Part shown: positions 1 through 7,126 of the stretch, in pieces | How the letters are laid out: each line of letters begins with the position of its first letter | How positions within the stretch are numbered: the stretch's first letter is position 1 | Assembly (NCBI GenBank): GCA_034433615.1 | Contig: DAOUAJ010000245.1 | Span: forward strand, 1 to 14,097 | Direction of reading: 5' to 3' | Length of the DNA stretch: 14,097 bases | From: DAOUAJ01 sp034433615 | GTDB lineage: Bacteria > Chloroflexota > Anaerolineae > DUEN01 | The notes under the pieces: model-generated | Database searches by the model: none | Told to the model about the DNA's origin: nothing | What the model saw: only the letters and a program-made list of their open reading frames with translations | Translations under genes and position numbers: made by a program

Positions 1-224
1 CGAGGGAACATCTCCTGGCAGATGGGTGTCGAGAACTGATTCCACCACGAGATGGTCACCGCCGCAGGAGTGGCTTCCTCCGCCGGCTTCTCCTCAACTT
101 TGGGGGTCGCTGTCACGCCCGATGGAGTGGGAGTCGCCGGAACACAGGCTGTCAAAGCCACACCCAGGGCCGTAAGCCCTGCCGACTTAAGAAAATCACG
201 TCGTGAAAACATGTTTGAGCTCAT
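1..224 (-). CDS. Solute-binding lipoprotein of an ABC transporter (family 1-like), N-terminal part
   Basis: Only the first 74 codons are in the window; the gene continues beyond base 1. The start MSSNMFSRRDFLKSAGLT carries a twin-arginine motif (SRRDFLK), a hydrophobic stretch and a lipobox LTAC with Cys at residue 27, so the product should be exported by Tat and lipid-anchored on the outer face of the membrane. A Thr/Pro/Glu/Ala-rich linker (about residues 28-58) follows. The mature domain opens with VTISWWNQFS, the usual first strand of sugar-type family 1 solute-binding proteins. The ATG at 224 has GAGAGGGG a few bases upstream; the in-frame ATG at 212 would still keep the RR motif. The gene lies downstream of the MttB-family gene on the same strand, so it may supply that pathway's substrate. 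The Tat lipoprotein call is firm. The substrate is unknown and the ABC assignment rests on the short N-terminus. Confidence 0.8.
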   Translation of the reverse strand, partial: MSSNMFSRRDFLKSAGLTALGVALTACVPATPTPSGVTATPKVEEKPAEEATPAAVTISWWNQFSTPICQEMFP

Positions 225-478
225 TTTCGCCCCCTCTCGTAGAGAATGTTCGTATTTCGTAGCTGAACACGAACCCCCTCTCAAGAACAAAGCCACGACT
301 TTAGGCCAGCAAGCCCCTGTCCTGGCTCCAAAATCGCTCCATCCTTGACAAATGCTGATCACCTCCTCCCACGACATGAGCTGAGTGCAGGTTTCCCAGA
401 CACCTCCTTCACCGGATAGCATGTGCACAGTTCAAATCGCCAGGCGGCAAATCTAACATTGTTAAGGTAGTCATTTTA
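225..478 (-). other. Leader/intergenic segment upstream of the solute-binding protein
   Basis: This 254-base gap between the MttB-family gene and the solute-binding protein holds no recognisable gene. On the minus strand it contains two near-perfect anti-16S sequences, GAAGGAGGTG (410-401) and AGGAGGTGATC (367-357), without an obvious gene behind either. A weak promoter-like pair, TTGAGA and TACGAA with 17 bases between, lies just upstream of the start. A 6+6 inverted repeat GTTCGT/ACGAAC (248-253, 269-274) overlaps that pair and could be an operator. An 11-base palindrome TAACATTGTTA (454-464) sits just past the MttB-family stop codon. None of these is proven. Confidence 0.3.
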
Positions 479-1888
479 CTACAGACAAAGTTTCTGCCGG
501 GCCGACTCGATCACGCCCAGCAACTGCTGCTCCGTAACCTCACCCAGCCGCGATGGGTCGGGCGGCTCGGCGGCGATCTCGCGATACCGTTCGAGCGCGA
601 AATCCACATCCAGCTTGTGGTCATCGCGCGCCCATGGCTCGAACATCTGCCGCGACCAGATCTGCGGCTGCCAATGCTCCGACCGGAAGAACCGCGCCGT
701 GTGCTCGGTACCCAGGAAAATCTTGCCGGGCCCCAGCTTCTGGAGCACATCGAAGCCGATCGCGTCATCGTCCACCCGATATTCTCGCGCAAAACAGCGC
801 AGCGCACCGACGAACTCGTTGTCCAGGATCATCTGAATGGGCGAGAAGACCTGGTCAATGGAGAGCAGCCCGGCGTCCAGATGCGCGCTGCCGCCCAGCA
901 GCAATGTCGGGATGGCCGTGAGCGCCTTCTGCGCGCCCGCCTCAGCCGATGGCAGCTTGGCGTCGGCCAGGCCGCAGTGCCCGCTGAAGCTGGCTCCATA
1001 GAAGCGGGCCAACTGGGCGGTCATCAGGTTAGTGATGGCCATCTCCGGCCGGCCGTAGGGGTAGATCAGCGTGCTCATGTCGAGCACCGACACCGAGCAG
1101 CTCAGGTGCAGATGGCGCTCGCCGAACAACGCCCGCTCGATGATGTTGATCAGCAGTTGTTCGGCCAGGTTGAGGGTGACGGCCCCCGCGAGCGTCACCG
1201 GAGCCGTGCCGCCCGCGCTCATCATGTTGCCAATGCGCACCCGCAGCCCTCGCTTCCAGAAGTAAGCGACCTGTTCCGCCTCATTGCGGGCCAGCCGCAA
1301 CGGAGAGGCCAGGTAGACCGTGCCCCGAAAGACGTCGGCCAGCGGCCGGCCGATCGCGTCGGCGTAGATGCCTGTCATCTCCAGGATGTACGGGCAGCAC
1401 TCCGTCACCTGGATCGTCCCGTGTTCCTCAACCCCGTACTTCCAGGCGTAGAGGCGCTCGTACAACGGCTCCAGGTGCGCCGGAACCCCCAGAGGGCATC
1501 CCAACAACCCGGCGCCGCCAACGTGCTCCAGCCTCCTGGCGACGTGGAAGTAGTCCAACAGATGCGGCAGCGTCCACGGCTCCAGCCGATCGGTGCCGGG
1601 GATGTGGTAGTAGCCCAGGTACACCCCGGCGCGAGCCGTCACCCGCGGCGCGGCGTGATTCCAATCAAAGCGCTCTGACTCGGCCAGAAAGCGCTCCACG
1701 AACGCGGGCGAGAAACGCACCGTCTGAGTCGCCCGATCCACCGAGCCGCCGAAATCGGCCAGCGCGTCGAGCAGGTCGGGGCTCTCGACGAGCATCCCGA
1801 CTTCGGCCAGGATGCGAAGCATGTTGCGATGGATCGTGGCGATCTCGCCCTGGCTCAGACCACTGAAGGCGTTGGCTGCAACGCGCAC
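479..1888 (-). CDS. MttB-family (trimethylamine methyltransferase-like) corrinoid-linked methyltransferase, non-pyrrolysine type
   Basis: The 469-residue product has the length and sequence character of the MttB/COG5598 family. Its barrel segment NMMSAGGTAPVTLAGAVT (about 221-238) and the C-terminal LGGSAH...GLLSIDQ...ILDNEFVG (about 331-361) are typical. Characterised members move a methyl group from a quaternary amine (trimethylamine, glycine betaine, carnitine and others) to a corrinoid protein. The frame is open throughout with no internal amber codon, so this is the pyrrolysine-free type like glycine betaine methyltransferase, and it should not be called a trimethylamine enzyme. The GTG start at 1888 is supported by GGAGG nine bases upstream; no in-frame ATG with a comparable site was seen near it. 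A solute-binding protein follows downstream. No corrinoid-binding protein gene is in the window, so the acceptor and substrate are unknown. Confidence 0.88.
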   Translation of the reverse strand: MRVAANAFSGLSQGEIATIHRNMLRILAEVGMLVESPDLLDALADFGGSVDRATQTVRFSPAFVERFLAESERFDWNHAAPRVTARAGVYLGYYHIPGTDRLEPWTLPHLLDYFHVARRLEHVGGAGLLGCPLGVPAHLEPLYERLYAWKYGVEEHGTIQVTECCPYILEMTGIYADAIGRPLADVFRGTVYLASPLRLARNEAEQVAYFWKRGLRVRIGNMMSAGGTAPVTLAGAVTLNLAEQLLINIIERALFGERHLHLSCSVSVLDMSTLIYPYGRPEMAITNLMTAQLARFYGASFSGHCGLADAKLPSAEAGAQKALTAIPTLLLGGSAHLDAGLLSIDQVFSPIQMILDNEFVGALRCFAREYRVDDDAIGFDVLQKLGPGKIFLGTEHTARFFRSEHWQPQIWSRQMFEPWARDDHKLDVDFALERYREIAAEPPDPSRLGEVTEQQLLGVIESARQKLCL

Positions 1889-1941
1889 GATGCTCGTCCT
1901 CCAAGCTACCGGATGCTGGCTCTGGAAATTTCAGGGTTGAC

Positions 1942-1970
1942 TTGACGCCGGTCATACTTTGCATTACAAT
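1942..1970 (+). promoter_or_regulatory. Sigma-70-type promoter of the vapBC-like operon
   Basis: TTGACG (1942-1947), a 17-base spacer and TACAAT (1965-1970) form a near-consensus promoter. It ends 21 bases before the antitoxin ATG, and a GGAGGTGA ribosome binding site (1978-1985) lies between them with a 6-base gap to the start codon. Confidence 0.75.
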
Positions 1971-1973
1971 GCA
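1960..1973. promoter_or_regulatory. Palindromic operator over the -10 box of the vapBC-like promoter
   Basis: TGCATTACAATGCA consists of perfect 6-base half-sites TGCATT/AATGCA around a 2-base centre, and it covers the -10 hexamer. Ribbon-helix-helix antitoxins normally repress their own operon through short palindromes of this kind. A role as the antitoxin's binding site is therefore a reasonable inference from position and symmetry. Confidence 0.55.
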
Positions 1974-1991
1974 TCGCGGAGGTGAGTCCCG

Positions 1992-2240
1992 ATGGAATGC
2001 CAGTTGACCCTACGCCTGCCTGCGGAATTGGCCGAACAATTGGATCGCGCGGCAAAACGTCTGCGGCGCAAGCGCTCGGAAATCGTCCGCATGGCAGTGG
2101 AACAATTTCTTAGCTCCCAGATTGAGACGCGTCCCATCGAACAGGTCCGCGATCTGCTCGGTCGGATCGAAAGCGGCGTGCCAGACCTGGGCCAGCAACA
2201 CCGCGAGCATCTGATAAACCGTCTGCGCCATGGCCGCTGA
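1992..2240 (+). CDS. Ribbon-helix-helix antitoxin, VapB-like
   Basis: The 82-residue protein begins with a beta strand (CQLTLRLP, residues 3-10). Two helices follow (about 11-24 and 28-41, with SEIVRMAVEQFL in the second), the layout of a CopG/Arc-type ribbon-helix-helix DNA-binding domain. The C-terminal half (about 45-82) would wrap the toxin. Its stop lies 11 bases inside the downstream PIN-domain gene, as is usual for type II toxin-antitoxin pairs. The ATG at 1992 has an excellent GGAGGTGA site. Expression is probably self-repressed through the palindrome at 1960-1973. It is divergent from the MttB-family gene. Which toxin subfamily it neutralises is inferred only from its partner. Confidence 0.85.
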   Translation: MECQLTLRLPAELAEQLDRAAKRLRRKRSEIVRMAVEQFLSSQIETRPIEQVRDLLGRIESGVPDLGQQHREHLINRLRHGR

Positions 2241-2646
2241 ATTGCTGCTGGATACAGGCGCTTTTGTCGCTTTGGTGGATCGCAGCGAGACACGCCACGC
2301 TGATTGCGTCGCGGTGTTGGAATGCTGGTCGGGAGCCATTGTTACTACGGAAGCGGTTTTGACCGAAACCCTGTATCTGGTAGGTCCCAATTGGCAAGCC
2401 CAAGAGACCTGTCTGGAATTCTTTCTGCGCGACGCGTTCCTGCTCATCCCCTCTTCCCGACAGAGCCTGCGCCGGGTCGCAGCATTGATGGAAAAATACC
2501 GCAACGTGCCGATGGACTTTGCGGATGCGACGCTCGTCGCGCTGGGCGAAGAACTGGAGACAGACCAAGTCTTTACACTTGACCAACGTGGGTTTTCCGT
2601 GTATCGCTTGCACGGGAGAAAACCCTTCCGCATCTTTCCTGAGTAG
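2230..2646 (+). CDS. PIN-domain ribonuclease toxin, VapC-like
   Basis: The 138-residue product has the PIN-domain acidic set: Asp8 in LLLDTGAFVALVD, Glu46 in TEAVLTETLY, Asp96/Asp99 in PMDFADATLV and Asp118 in TLDQRGF. Together these would hold the divalent metals used to cut RNA. Its length is normal for a VapC toxin. The ATG overlaps the antitoxin end by 11 bases and has no good ribosome binding site of its own, which points to translational coupling. All expected catalytic acids are present, so the toxin looks intact. The RNA target cannot be read from the sequence. The gene converges on the GH4 gene across a 176-base gap that shows only weak hairpins. Confidence 0.88.
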   Translation: MAAELLLDTGAFVALVDRSETRHADCVAVLECWSGAIVTTEAVLTETLYLVGPNWQAQETCLEFFLRDAFLLIPSSRQSLRRVAALMEKYRNVPMDFADATLVALGEELETDQVFTLDQRGFSVYRLHGRKPFRIFPE

Positions 2647-2822
2647 CAGGCCTCTTTACGATTTAACGCATTTGCCCTCATCTGCATATGCTGACCTTCA
2701 CGACTCGAACCTCGCCTCGCGCTTTTTGGGGCGGATCGCCGAGGCAGGCACCATGCTTAGGAGCGCTCCTGCTTTTCCCTTCCCTCGAAGGCCTATGACC
2801 GGTATGGCCGCTGACCGCTTGC

Positions 2823-4205
2823 TCACGCGAACTGGGGCAGGTACTGTTTGTGTGCCCGGAGCAGCTCGTCGGCCAGCTTCTCCGCCGTGGCCGGCTCGTT
2901 GACCGAGCCATCGGCCAGGAGCGCCTCGACGAACAGTTTGCGGCTGCCGGTCAGCGCCGCCTCGACCGTCACGGCGTGCGCTGCGATCTTGCGCACCAGC
3001 GGCGCGGCCAGCAGATCCGGAAAGTCAGGCACCTGCACCGGCAGTAAGCCTCGGCCGGCTGCGACGACAGACATTTCCAGCACCGCCTCATCCGGCAATT
3101 GCGGGATGGCGCCCCGGTTCGGCAAGTTGGCGGCGAACATCTGACGTTTATCCCCGTCCATAGAGAACAGGATGTCCAGCAATTGGGCGTGTTCCCCCGG
3201 CGCTCGTTCGAAGATACCCTGATCGAGGGGCGCTTCACCCATAGCCTGCGCCCGCATGCGCTCATAGATCGCATCACCCCAGGCGATGATCCCCTCGACG
3301 GAGAAGATGTCTACCCCCAGCTTGTGGCCATAGTAGTCGCCATTGGGGAAGCGCTCCGGGAAGAACTCAACGACGTGACGGTCGTTCACGGCCGGGTAAG
3401 CGCCGTAAGTCTCAAAGAGGGACCAGGAGAAAGGGTTGCTGACGACAAAGTCGTGAGCCTTCTCATCGCTCAGGGTCGTATCTCCACCGGGCGCCGTCGG
3501 TCTGCTCATCTGTCCGGAACCGATCGCCTCCGCCCGTTCCCGAGTGAGCCGCTCCCGCACGAGAGGCCAGGCATCCTGGCCGTTCCAACGCAGGTCATAG
3601 ATCCAGGTAAAATGGTTGACGCCCGCCGCCAGGTAGCTCACCTCTTCCTCTGGCTTGCCGATTAACTGGGCCAATTGTTGGTAGACGTGATGGGTGCCGA
3701 TGCACAGCCCGACCACGTTAGCACCAGTCGCCTTACGAATGGCCCAGCAGTTGGCCGTCATCGGGTTAGAATAGTTGACAAAAAAGGCGTTGGGGCAGAG
3801 CTTCACCACATCTTTAGCGATGTCTACGTTCGCCGGGATCATGCGCATGGCCCGTGACACCCCGCCCGCCATGACGCTATCGCCGACAGGCTGGTAGATC
3901 CCGTACTTGCGAGGGATAAAGACGTCAGTCTCCCAGGCGCGCCGGCCGCCGACGCCGATGGTGGCGACCACTACATCGGCGCCTGGCAACAGATCGCGGC
4001 GATCGGTGGAGCCTTCCACCTGGATGTCGGCATCCCTGGCCTGGACCATGCGCTTACTCAGCCCCTCGGCCACCTGCAACGCCTGGGGATCAATGTCTAC
4101 CAGGCCGAGCTGCCAGGGCGCTTTGGACAGGATCAGATCGGCCACCAGCCCCTGGGTGAACATGGCGCTGCCGGCGCCGATGATGACGATCTTGCGTCGG
4201 TTCAT
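2823..4205 (-). CDS. Glycoside hydrolase family 4 (NAD- and metal-dependent alpha-glycosidase)
   Basis: The 460-residue product has the GH4 plan. A Rossmann NAD site comes first (VIIGAGSAMFTQGLVADL, residues 7-24), with the acidic VDID at the end of the second strand (36-39). NYSNPM (144-149), Cys168 followed by His172/His173, and GVNHFTW (195-201) supply the likely metal ligands. ETYGAYPAVNDRHVVEFFP marks the C-terminal dimer/active-site region. GH4 enzymes open alpha-glycosides or alpha-galacturonides by oxidation, elimination and reduction in the cytoplasm. Here Cys is followed by IGTHH instead of the CHG or CHSVQ forms I know from characterised members, so I do not assign the sugar. The ATG at 4205 has GGGAGG seven bases upstream. 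Only 33 bases separate it from the HigA-like antitoxin, so it may be read from that promoter. Similar length to known members; apparently intact. Confidence 0.9.
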   Translation of the reverse strand: MNRRKIVIIGAGSAMFTQGLVADLILSKAPWQLGLVDIDPQALQVAEGLSKRMVQARDADIQVEGSTDRRDLLPGADVVVATIGVGGRRAWETDVFIPRKYGIYQPVGDSVMAGGVSRAMRMIPANVDIAKDVVKLCPNAFFVNYSNPMTANCWAIRKATGANVVGLCIGTHHVYQQLAQLIGKPEEEVSYLAAGVNHFTWIYDLRWNGQDAWPLVRERLTRERAEAIGSGQMSRPTAPGGDTTLSDEKAHDFVVSNPFSWSLFETYGAYPAVNDRHVVEFFPERFPNGDYYGHKLGVDIFSVEGIIAWGDAIYERMRAQAMGEAPLDQGIFERAPGEHAQLLDILFSMDGDKRQMFAANLPNRGAIPQLPDEAVLEMSVVAAGRGLLPVQVPDFPDLLAAPLVRKIAAHAVTVEAALTGSRKLFVEALLADGSVNEPATAEKLADELLRAHKQYLPQFA

Positions 4206-4238
4206 GGGTTTGCCTCCCAGAGAGATTCGCGCTACGCG

Positions 4239-4517
4239 TCACGTCAATTCAATTCTGAGCTGTCTACCCACCGCGCGGGCTAAACGCTCTAACGACTCCA
4301 AAGTAATCGCAGTGTTATCAGGATCCAGCAAGCGGTCGAGTTGTGAGCGGCTCGTCTGGAGTTTCTCAGCTAGTTGTGTTTTCGTGATCTTGGACTGTTC
4401 CATCGCTTCACCCAGTTGCAGCGCCAGTAGTCGCTTATGCGCTCTAGCTGTTACTTCCTCGAGGATACCCTCTTCCTTGAGAAAATCATCGAAATCACTT
4501 CCTGTGTACTTGTTCAT
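4239..4517 (-). CDS. HigA-like antitoxin with XRE-type helix-turn-helix
   Basis: The 92-residue protein has an N-terminal extension (MNKYTGSDFDDFLKEEGILEEVTARA). A Cro/C1-type helix-turn-helix follows at about residues 45-85 (ITKTQLAEKLQTSRSQLDRLL, then TLESLERLARAVG). It starts 4 bases after the toxin stop codon. Its ribosome binding site, a G-run followed by TGA, is made from the last toxin codons and stop, so translation of the two genes is coupled. Toxin-first order is the HigBA arrangement. It probably represses the operon through the palindrome at 4883-4900. The family call is firm; the HigA label is by analogy. Confidence 0.85.
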   Translation of the reverse strand: MNKYTGSDFDDFLKEEGILEEVTARAHKRLLALQLGEAMEQSKITKTQLAEKLQTSRSQLDRLLDPDNTAITLESLERLARAVGRQLRIELT

Positions 4518-4521
4518 GAGA

Positions 4522-4872
4522 TCACCCCCCTAACCAGAGACGCTTTCTCTCGCGAGCCAATTCTAGGTCGCGCAAAGGCGTCTTCTGAGTCTTCTTGATG
4601 AAACCGTGCAGCAGCGCCATTTCACCGGCCTTGACCGTGAAGCAAACGCGCGCAATACGTCCTCCGGTCAAGTGACTGCGAACTTCCCAAAGATCAGCTT
4701 CCAGCTTTCTGACCAACGGCATACCAAGTGGCCAACGAAACTGTACCAGCTTGATGTCCTCACCGATGGTCTTCCGATCCTCTTTACTGAGGCCCAGCAG
4801 CCACTCCCGAACTGGTTCATGTCCGGACTCGGTGCGGAAAAAGACAACGCGCAGAACGAGAGCGTCATTCAT
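4522..4872 (-). CDS. RelE/HigB-like toxin (phage Gp49-like family)
   Basis: The C-terminal half, KLEADLWEVRSH...RIARVCFTV...LLHGFIKKTQKTP...ELARERK, is the hallmark of the Gp49-like branch of the RelE/ParE superfamily, which includes HigB-type mRNA-cleaving toxins. I place the start at the ATG at 4872, giving 116 residues. An in-frame ATG at 4890 would add MVHSRY, but it lies between the -35 and -10 boxes of the best promoter, so it would not be transcribed from it. With the 4872 start the mRNA would be nearly leaderless. The conserved basic residues (Arg65, Lys93, Lys94 in this numbering) are present, so it looks active. It is followed directly by its antitoxin. Confidence 0.85.
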   Translation of the reverse strand: MNDALVLRVVFFRTESGHEPVREWLLGLSKEDRKTIGEDIKLVQFRWPLGMPLVRKLEADLWEVRSHLTGGRIARVCFTVKAGEMALLHGFIKKTQKTPLRDLELARERKRLWLGG

Positions 4873-4880
4873 GTAACGGG

Positions 4881-4909
4881 AATGTACCATATAAGGTACA
4901 CGAGGTCAA
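4881..4909 (-). promoter_or_regulatory. Promoter of the higBA-like operon with embedded palindromic operator
   Basis: On the minus strand TTGACC (4909-4904), a 17-base spacer and TACATT (4886-4881) form a promoter. The palindrome TGTACCATATAAGGTACA (4883-4900) fills the spacer and most of the -10 box. It is symmetric at every pair except one. The expected transcription start is at about 4874, within 0-3 bases of the ATG at 4872. Binding of the antitoxin here would block RNA polymerase. Confidence 0.65.
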
Positions 4910-5050
4910 GGAACGTGACATTTTGCCCTCGTCATCTGTCTCTTGCTGCGGCCATCGTCGGCAGGGGAACCTTCGATCTGGAGCGCGGCAGTAGCGAAGC
5001 CCCAGAGGAAGTCCTTTAGAAAATCCGATATGTAATCTGTGGGTAAGCGT

Positions 5051-6094
5051 CTACTGCTCTTGCACTGCCTCGATGAGGGCGACCAGATTCGCCATGGGCG
5101 TATCGGCGAGGACGGCGTGGCTGGGCGCCAGGATGTAGCCGCCGCCGGCGCCCACCTCGCGGATCAGGCGCCGCACCTCGGCCTTGACCTGTTGCGGCGT
5201 GCCGAAGGGCAGGAGCCGCTGGATACCGATGCCGCCGTGGAAGGAGAGCCGGTCCCCATACCGTTGTTTCAGCGCGTAAACGTCCATGATCTCCGGCTGA
5301 AACGGGTTGTACACGTCCAGCCCGATCTCGATCAGGTCGTCGAAGATGGCGGTGACGTCGCCATCGGAGTGGATGTGGACGAACTTCCCTGCCGCCTTGA
5401 TGCGGGCGAACAGGCGCGCCAGGCACGGCTTGAGGAACTTTCGCCACAGCCGCGGCCCCATGATCAGCCCCCGGCTTTGCGATCCCCAGTCCTCGCCGAA
5501 GGTGAAGCAGTCAATGTCGTACTGCAACGTGTGGTCAATGACGTCCAGGTAGTACTCGGTGATGCCGGCCAGGAGCTCTTCGACGAACTCCGGGTGCTCG
5601 ATCATATCGGCGAGAAAGTTCTCCATGCCGCGCAAGGCCCAGGCCACCTCGAACAGGTGCCCTTCGTGGCCGATGAGGAAGTACTCCTGGTTCTCGGCGA
5701 TCCACTGCGGGTAATGGGCGTATGCCTCCAGGCCGGGCGGATCGGGGAAGCGAAAGCCGGCCAGGCTCGGCTTCGAGAGCACACAGTTCACCGGGCGGCC
5801 CCACTCCCCTTCGCCGTAGATGCCGCGCGTGTCCCAGACGATACCCCAGCCGTCGCGCCAGTAGCCGGGTGCGACCTCTTCCTCCAGGCCGTGGAACTGC
5901 CCCGCGCTGCGCGGCCCCACGCCGCGCAGATGGTTGCCCACCCACTCGTCGAAGAAAGCAGAGTCGGCCAGGCGCGGATCACCCATATGCGCGGCCAGTT
6001 GCGCCAGCGCGTGCGCGGTGAGGCCGATCTCCCACGGCACTTTGTCGGTCTGCTGGTGAGTGATGGCCTTCCTGACGCGCTCTTTCTTGGTCAT
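5051..6094 (-). CDS. Uroporphyrinogen decarboxylase-like protein 1 (URO-D/MtaA superfamily, methyltransferase-like)
   Basis: The 347-residue protein starts MTKKERVRKAITHQQTDKVP, the usual N-terminus of the URO-D/MtaA superfamily. It continues through GEDWGSQSRGLIMGPRLWRKFLKP (about 200-223), FVHIHSDGDV (238-247), NPFQPEIMD, FHGGIGIQ and LPFGTPQQV to GGGYILAPSH (317-326). In MtaA-type methyl-corrinoid methyltransferases zinc is held by HxC and a later Cys. Here the matching positions are His240, His242 and His326, a common variant in environmental relatives of unknown activity. It is not expected to be the haem-pathway HemE. The ATG at 6094 is chosen because it overlaps the kinase stop as ATGA and has GAGGGGAGA upstream; an upstream GTG-type extension would lie inside the kinase gene. 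Reaction and substrate are unknown. Confidence 0.85.
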   Translation of the reverse strand: MTKKERVRKAITHQQTDKVPWEIGLTAHALAQLAAHMGDPRLADSAFFDEWVGNHLRGVGPRSAGQFHGLEEEVAPGYWRDGWGIVWDTRGIYGEGEWGRPVNCVLSKPSLAGFRFPDPPGLEAYAHYPQWIAENQEYFLIGHEGHLFEVAWALRGMENFLADMIEHPEFVEELLAGITEYYLDVIDHTLQYDIDCFTFGEDWGSQSRGLIMGPRLWRKFLKPCLARLFARIKAAGKFVHIHSDGDVTAIFDDLIEIGLDVYNPFQPEIMDVYALKQRYGDRLSFHGGIGIQRLLPFGTPQQVKAEVRRLIREVGAGGGYILAPSHAVLADTPMANLVALIEAVQEQ

Positions 6095-7068
6095 GGCCGC
6101 CTGTCTCCCCTCGTATCTGCCCGCAATTGAGGAAACTCTGCCGCCGTCGGTTGGCCCAGCAGCCCACCACGCGCCTGCGTGGTGGCGCGCCCACAGGCAT
6201 TGCCGATGGCAGCACACTCCGCCAGAGGCAGATGGCGCAGCCAGCCGGCCAGGAAGCCGGCGTCAAAGCTGTCGCCCGCGCCGACGGTGTCCACGATCTG
6301 TGCCACCGGTTCTACCGGCACGGCCAGGCGCTCGCCCCTCTGTCCCGCGAAGACGCCCCTCTCACCCAGCTTGATCGCCACTATAGGAATCTTTTCCAGA
6401 AGGACGGTCAAGGCGTCTTCTACTGATGATGTCCTCGTAATAGCCAACGCCTCCTGTTCATTGGGGAAGAAAAGGTCCGTCCATCGCAAGGCGATCTCTA
6501 ATCCCCCATTCCACATTTCAGCCGGGTCCCAGTTGGTGTCCAGCGAGGTGGTCAGCCCCAGCTCTTTCGCTCGCCGCAGGATGATCGGAGCCGCCGGGAG
6601 CAGATTGGTTTGCAGGTAGTAGCTGCCGTAGTGCAAATGCCGGCCGCTCAGCAAGAACTCGTCGGTGATGTCCTCCGGGTAGATGGCGTTGAGGCTGCCG
6701 CCGTAGGTCAGGATGGCCCGGTCCCCGGTCGCGCGGCACAGCGCGATCCCCAGCCCGGTCTTCAAATTAGGATCCACCACTACGTAGCGGGTGTCCACAC
6801 CGCTCTCTTGCAAGCGTTGAAGGACCAGGCGCCCGTAGGCATCGTTCCCCACGCGGCCCAAGATGCCCACGCGCAGCCCCAGCTTGGCCACCTGGCAGGC
6901 GAAGATGCAGGTGGACCCACCCATCTCCAGGAAGTAGTCGAAGACCCACTGCTCAGCCTGGCCAAATTGCGGCGTCACGTCCCCGATGTCAACGATCAGG
7001 TCCACACACATGTCGCCGATGGTGATCACATCAAACAGAGGATCGGGCATAAGACCACCACTGGACAC
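6091..7068 (-). CDS. PfkB/ribokinase-family carbohydrate kinase
   Basis: This 325-residue kinase shows the family landmarks: GDMCVDL near the N-terminus, GGS at 50-52, GRVGNDAYGR at 71-80, DTNWDP in the middle, and the ATP/catalytic signature DTVGAGDSFDAGF at 260-272 with Asp266 as catalytic base. Members phosphorylate sugars or related alcohols such as ribose, fructose or 2-keto-3-deoxygluconate; the sugar cannot be told here. The GTG at 7068 has GGAGG nine bases upstream; the in-frame ATG at 7050 has a poorer GGTGG site and is the alternative. It sits between two URO-D-like genes and its stop overlaps the next start by four bases, so the three are one operon. It probably traps the imported or released sugar inside the cell. 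Confidence 0.9.
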   Translation of the reverse strand: MSSGGLMPDPLFDVITIGDMCVDLIVDIGDVTPQFGQAEQWVFDYFLEMGGSTCIFACQVAKLGLRVGILGRVGNDAYGRLVLQRLQESGVDTRYVVVDPNLKTGLGIALCRATGDRAILTYGGSLNAIYPEDITDEFLLSGRHLHYGSYYLQTNLLPAAPIILRRAKELGLTTSLDTNWDPAEMWNGGLEIALRWTDLFFPNEQEALAITRTSSVEDALTVLLEKIPIVAIKLGERGVFAGQRGERLAVPVEPVAQIVDTVGAGDSFDAGFLAGWLRHLPLAECAAIGNACGRATTQARGGLLGQPTAAEFPQLRADTRGDRRP

Positions 7069-7081
7069 AGACGAAAGCCTC

Positions 7082-7123
7082 CGTCGTCCGTCTTTCGTCC
7101 ATCGTCCGTCGTCTATCGTCCTT
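7082..7123. repeat. Degenerate heptanucleotide tandem repeat, six units
   Basis: CGTC recurs at exactly 7-base spacing at 7082, 7089, 7096, 7103, 7110 and 7117, each followed by three variable bases. On the minus strand most units read ANRGACG. The array nearly fills the 58-base gap between the URO-D-like protein 2 stop and the kinase ribosome binding site. It resembles the array at 11015-11049. Confidence 0.8.
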
Positions 7124-7126
7124 TAT

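Noticed and set aside
225..422. In-frame upstream extension of the binding-protein gene on the minus strand to an ATG at 422
   Set aside because: The frame is open, but the extra 66 residues would bury the twin-arginine lipoprotein signal, look unlike protein sequence, and have no ribosome binding site at the ATG.
617..1678. Long plus-strand open frame of 353 codons opposite the MttB-family gene
   Set aside because: It is antisense to a well-supported family member, lacks a ribosome binding site, and its composition (Arg, Gln, Ala-rich) is what the reverse strand of GC-rich coding sequence gives.
2010..2687. Minus-strand open frame of 225 codons opposite the vapBC-like pair
   Set aside because: Antisense to two genes with clear domains and a promoter; Ser/Arg-rich sequence without motifs.
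2714..2770. GCCTCG/CGAGGC inverted repeat and AGGAGCGCTCCT palindrome between vapC and GH4 as a bidirectional terminator
   Set aside because: The first has a 20-base loop, the second has no room for a loop, and neither is followed by a proper T-run. Termination here is expected but not shown.
5039..6130. Plus-strand open frame of 363 codons opposite URO-D-like protein 1
   Set aside because: Mirror frame of a real gene in GC-rich DNA; no recognisable domain and no start signals.
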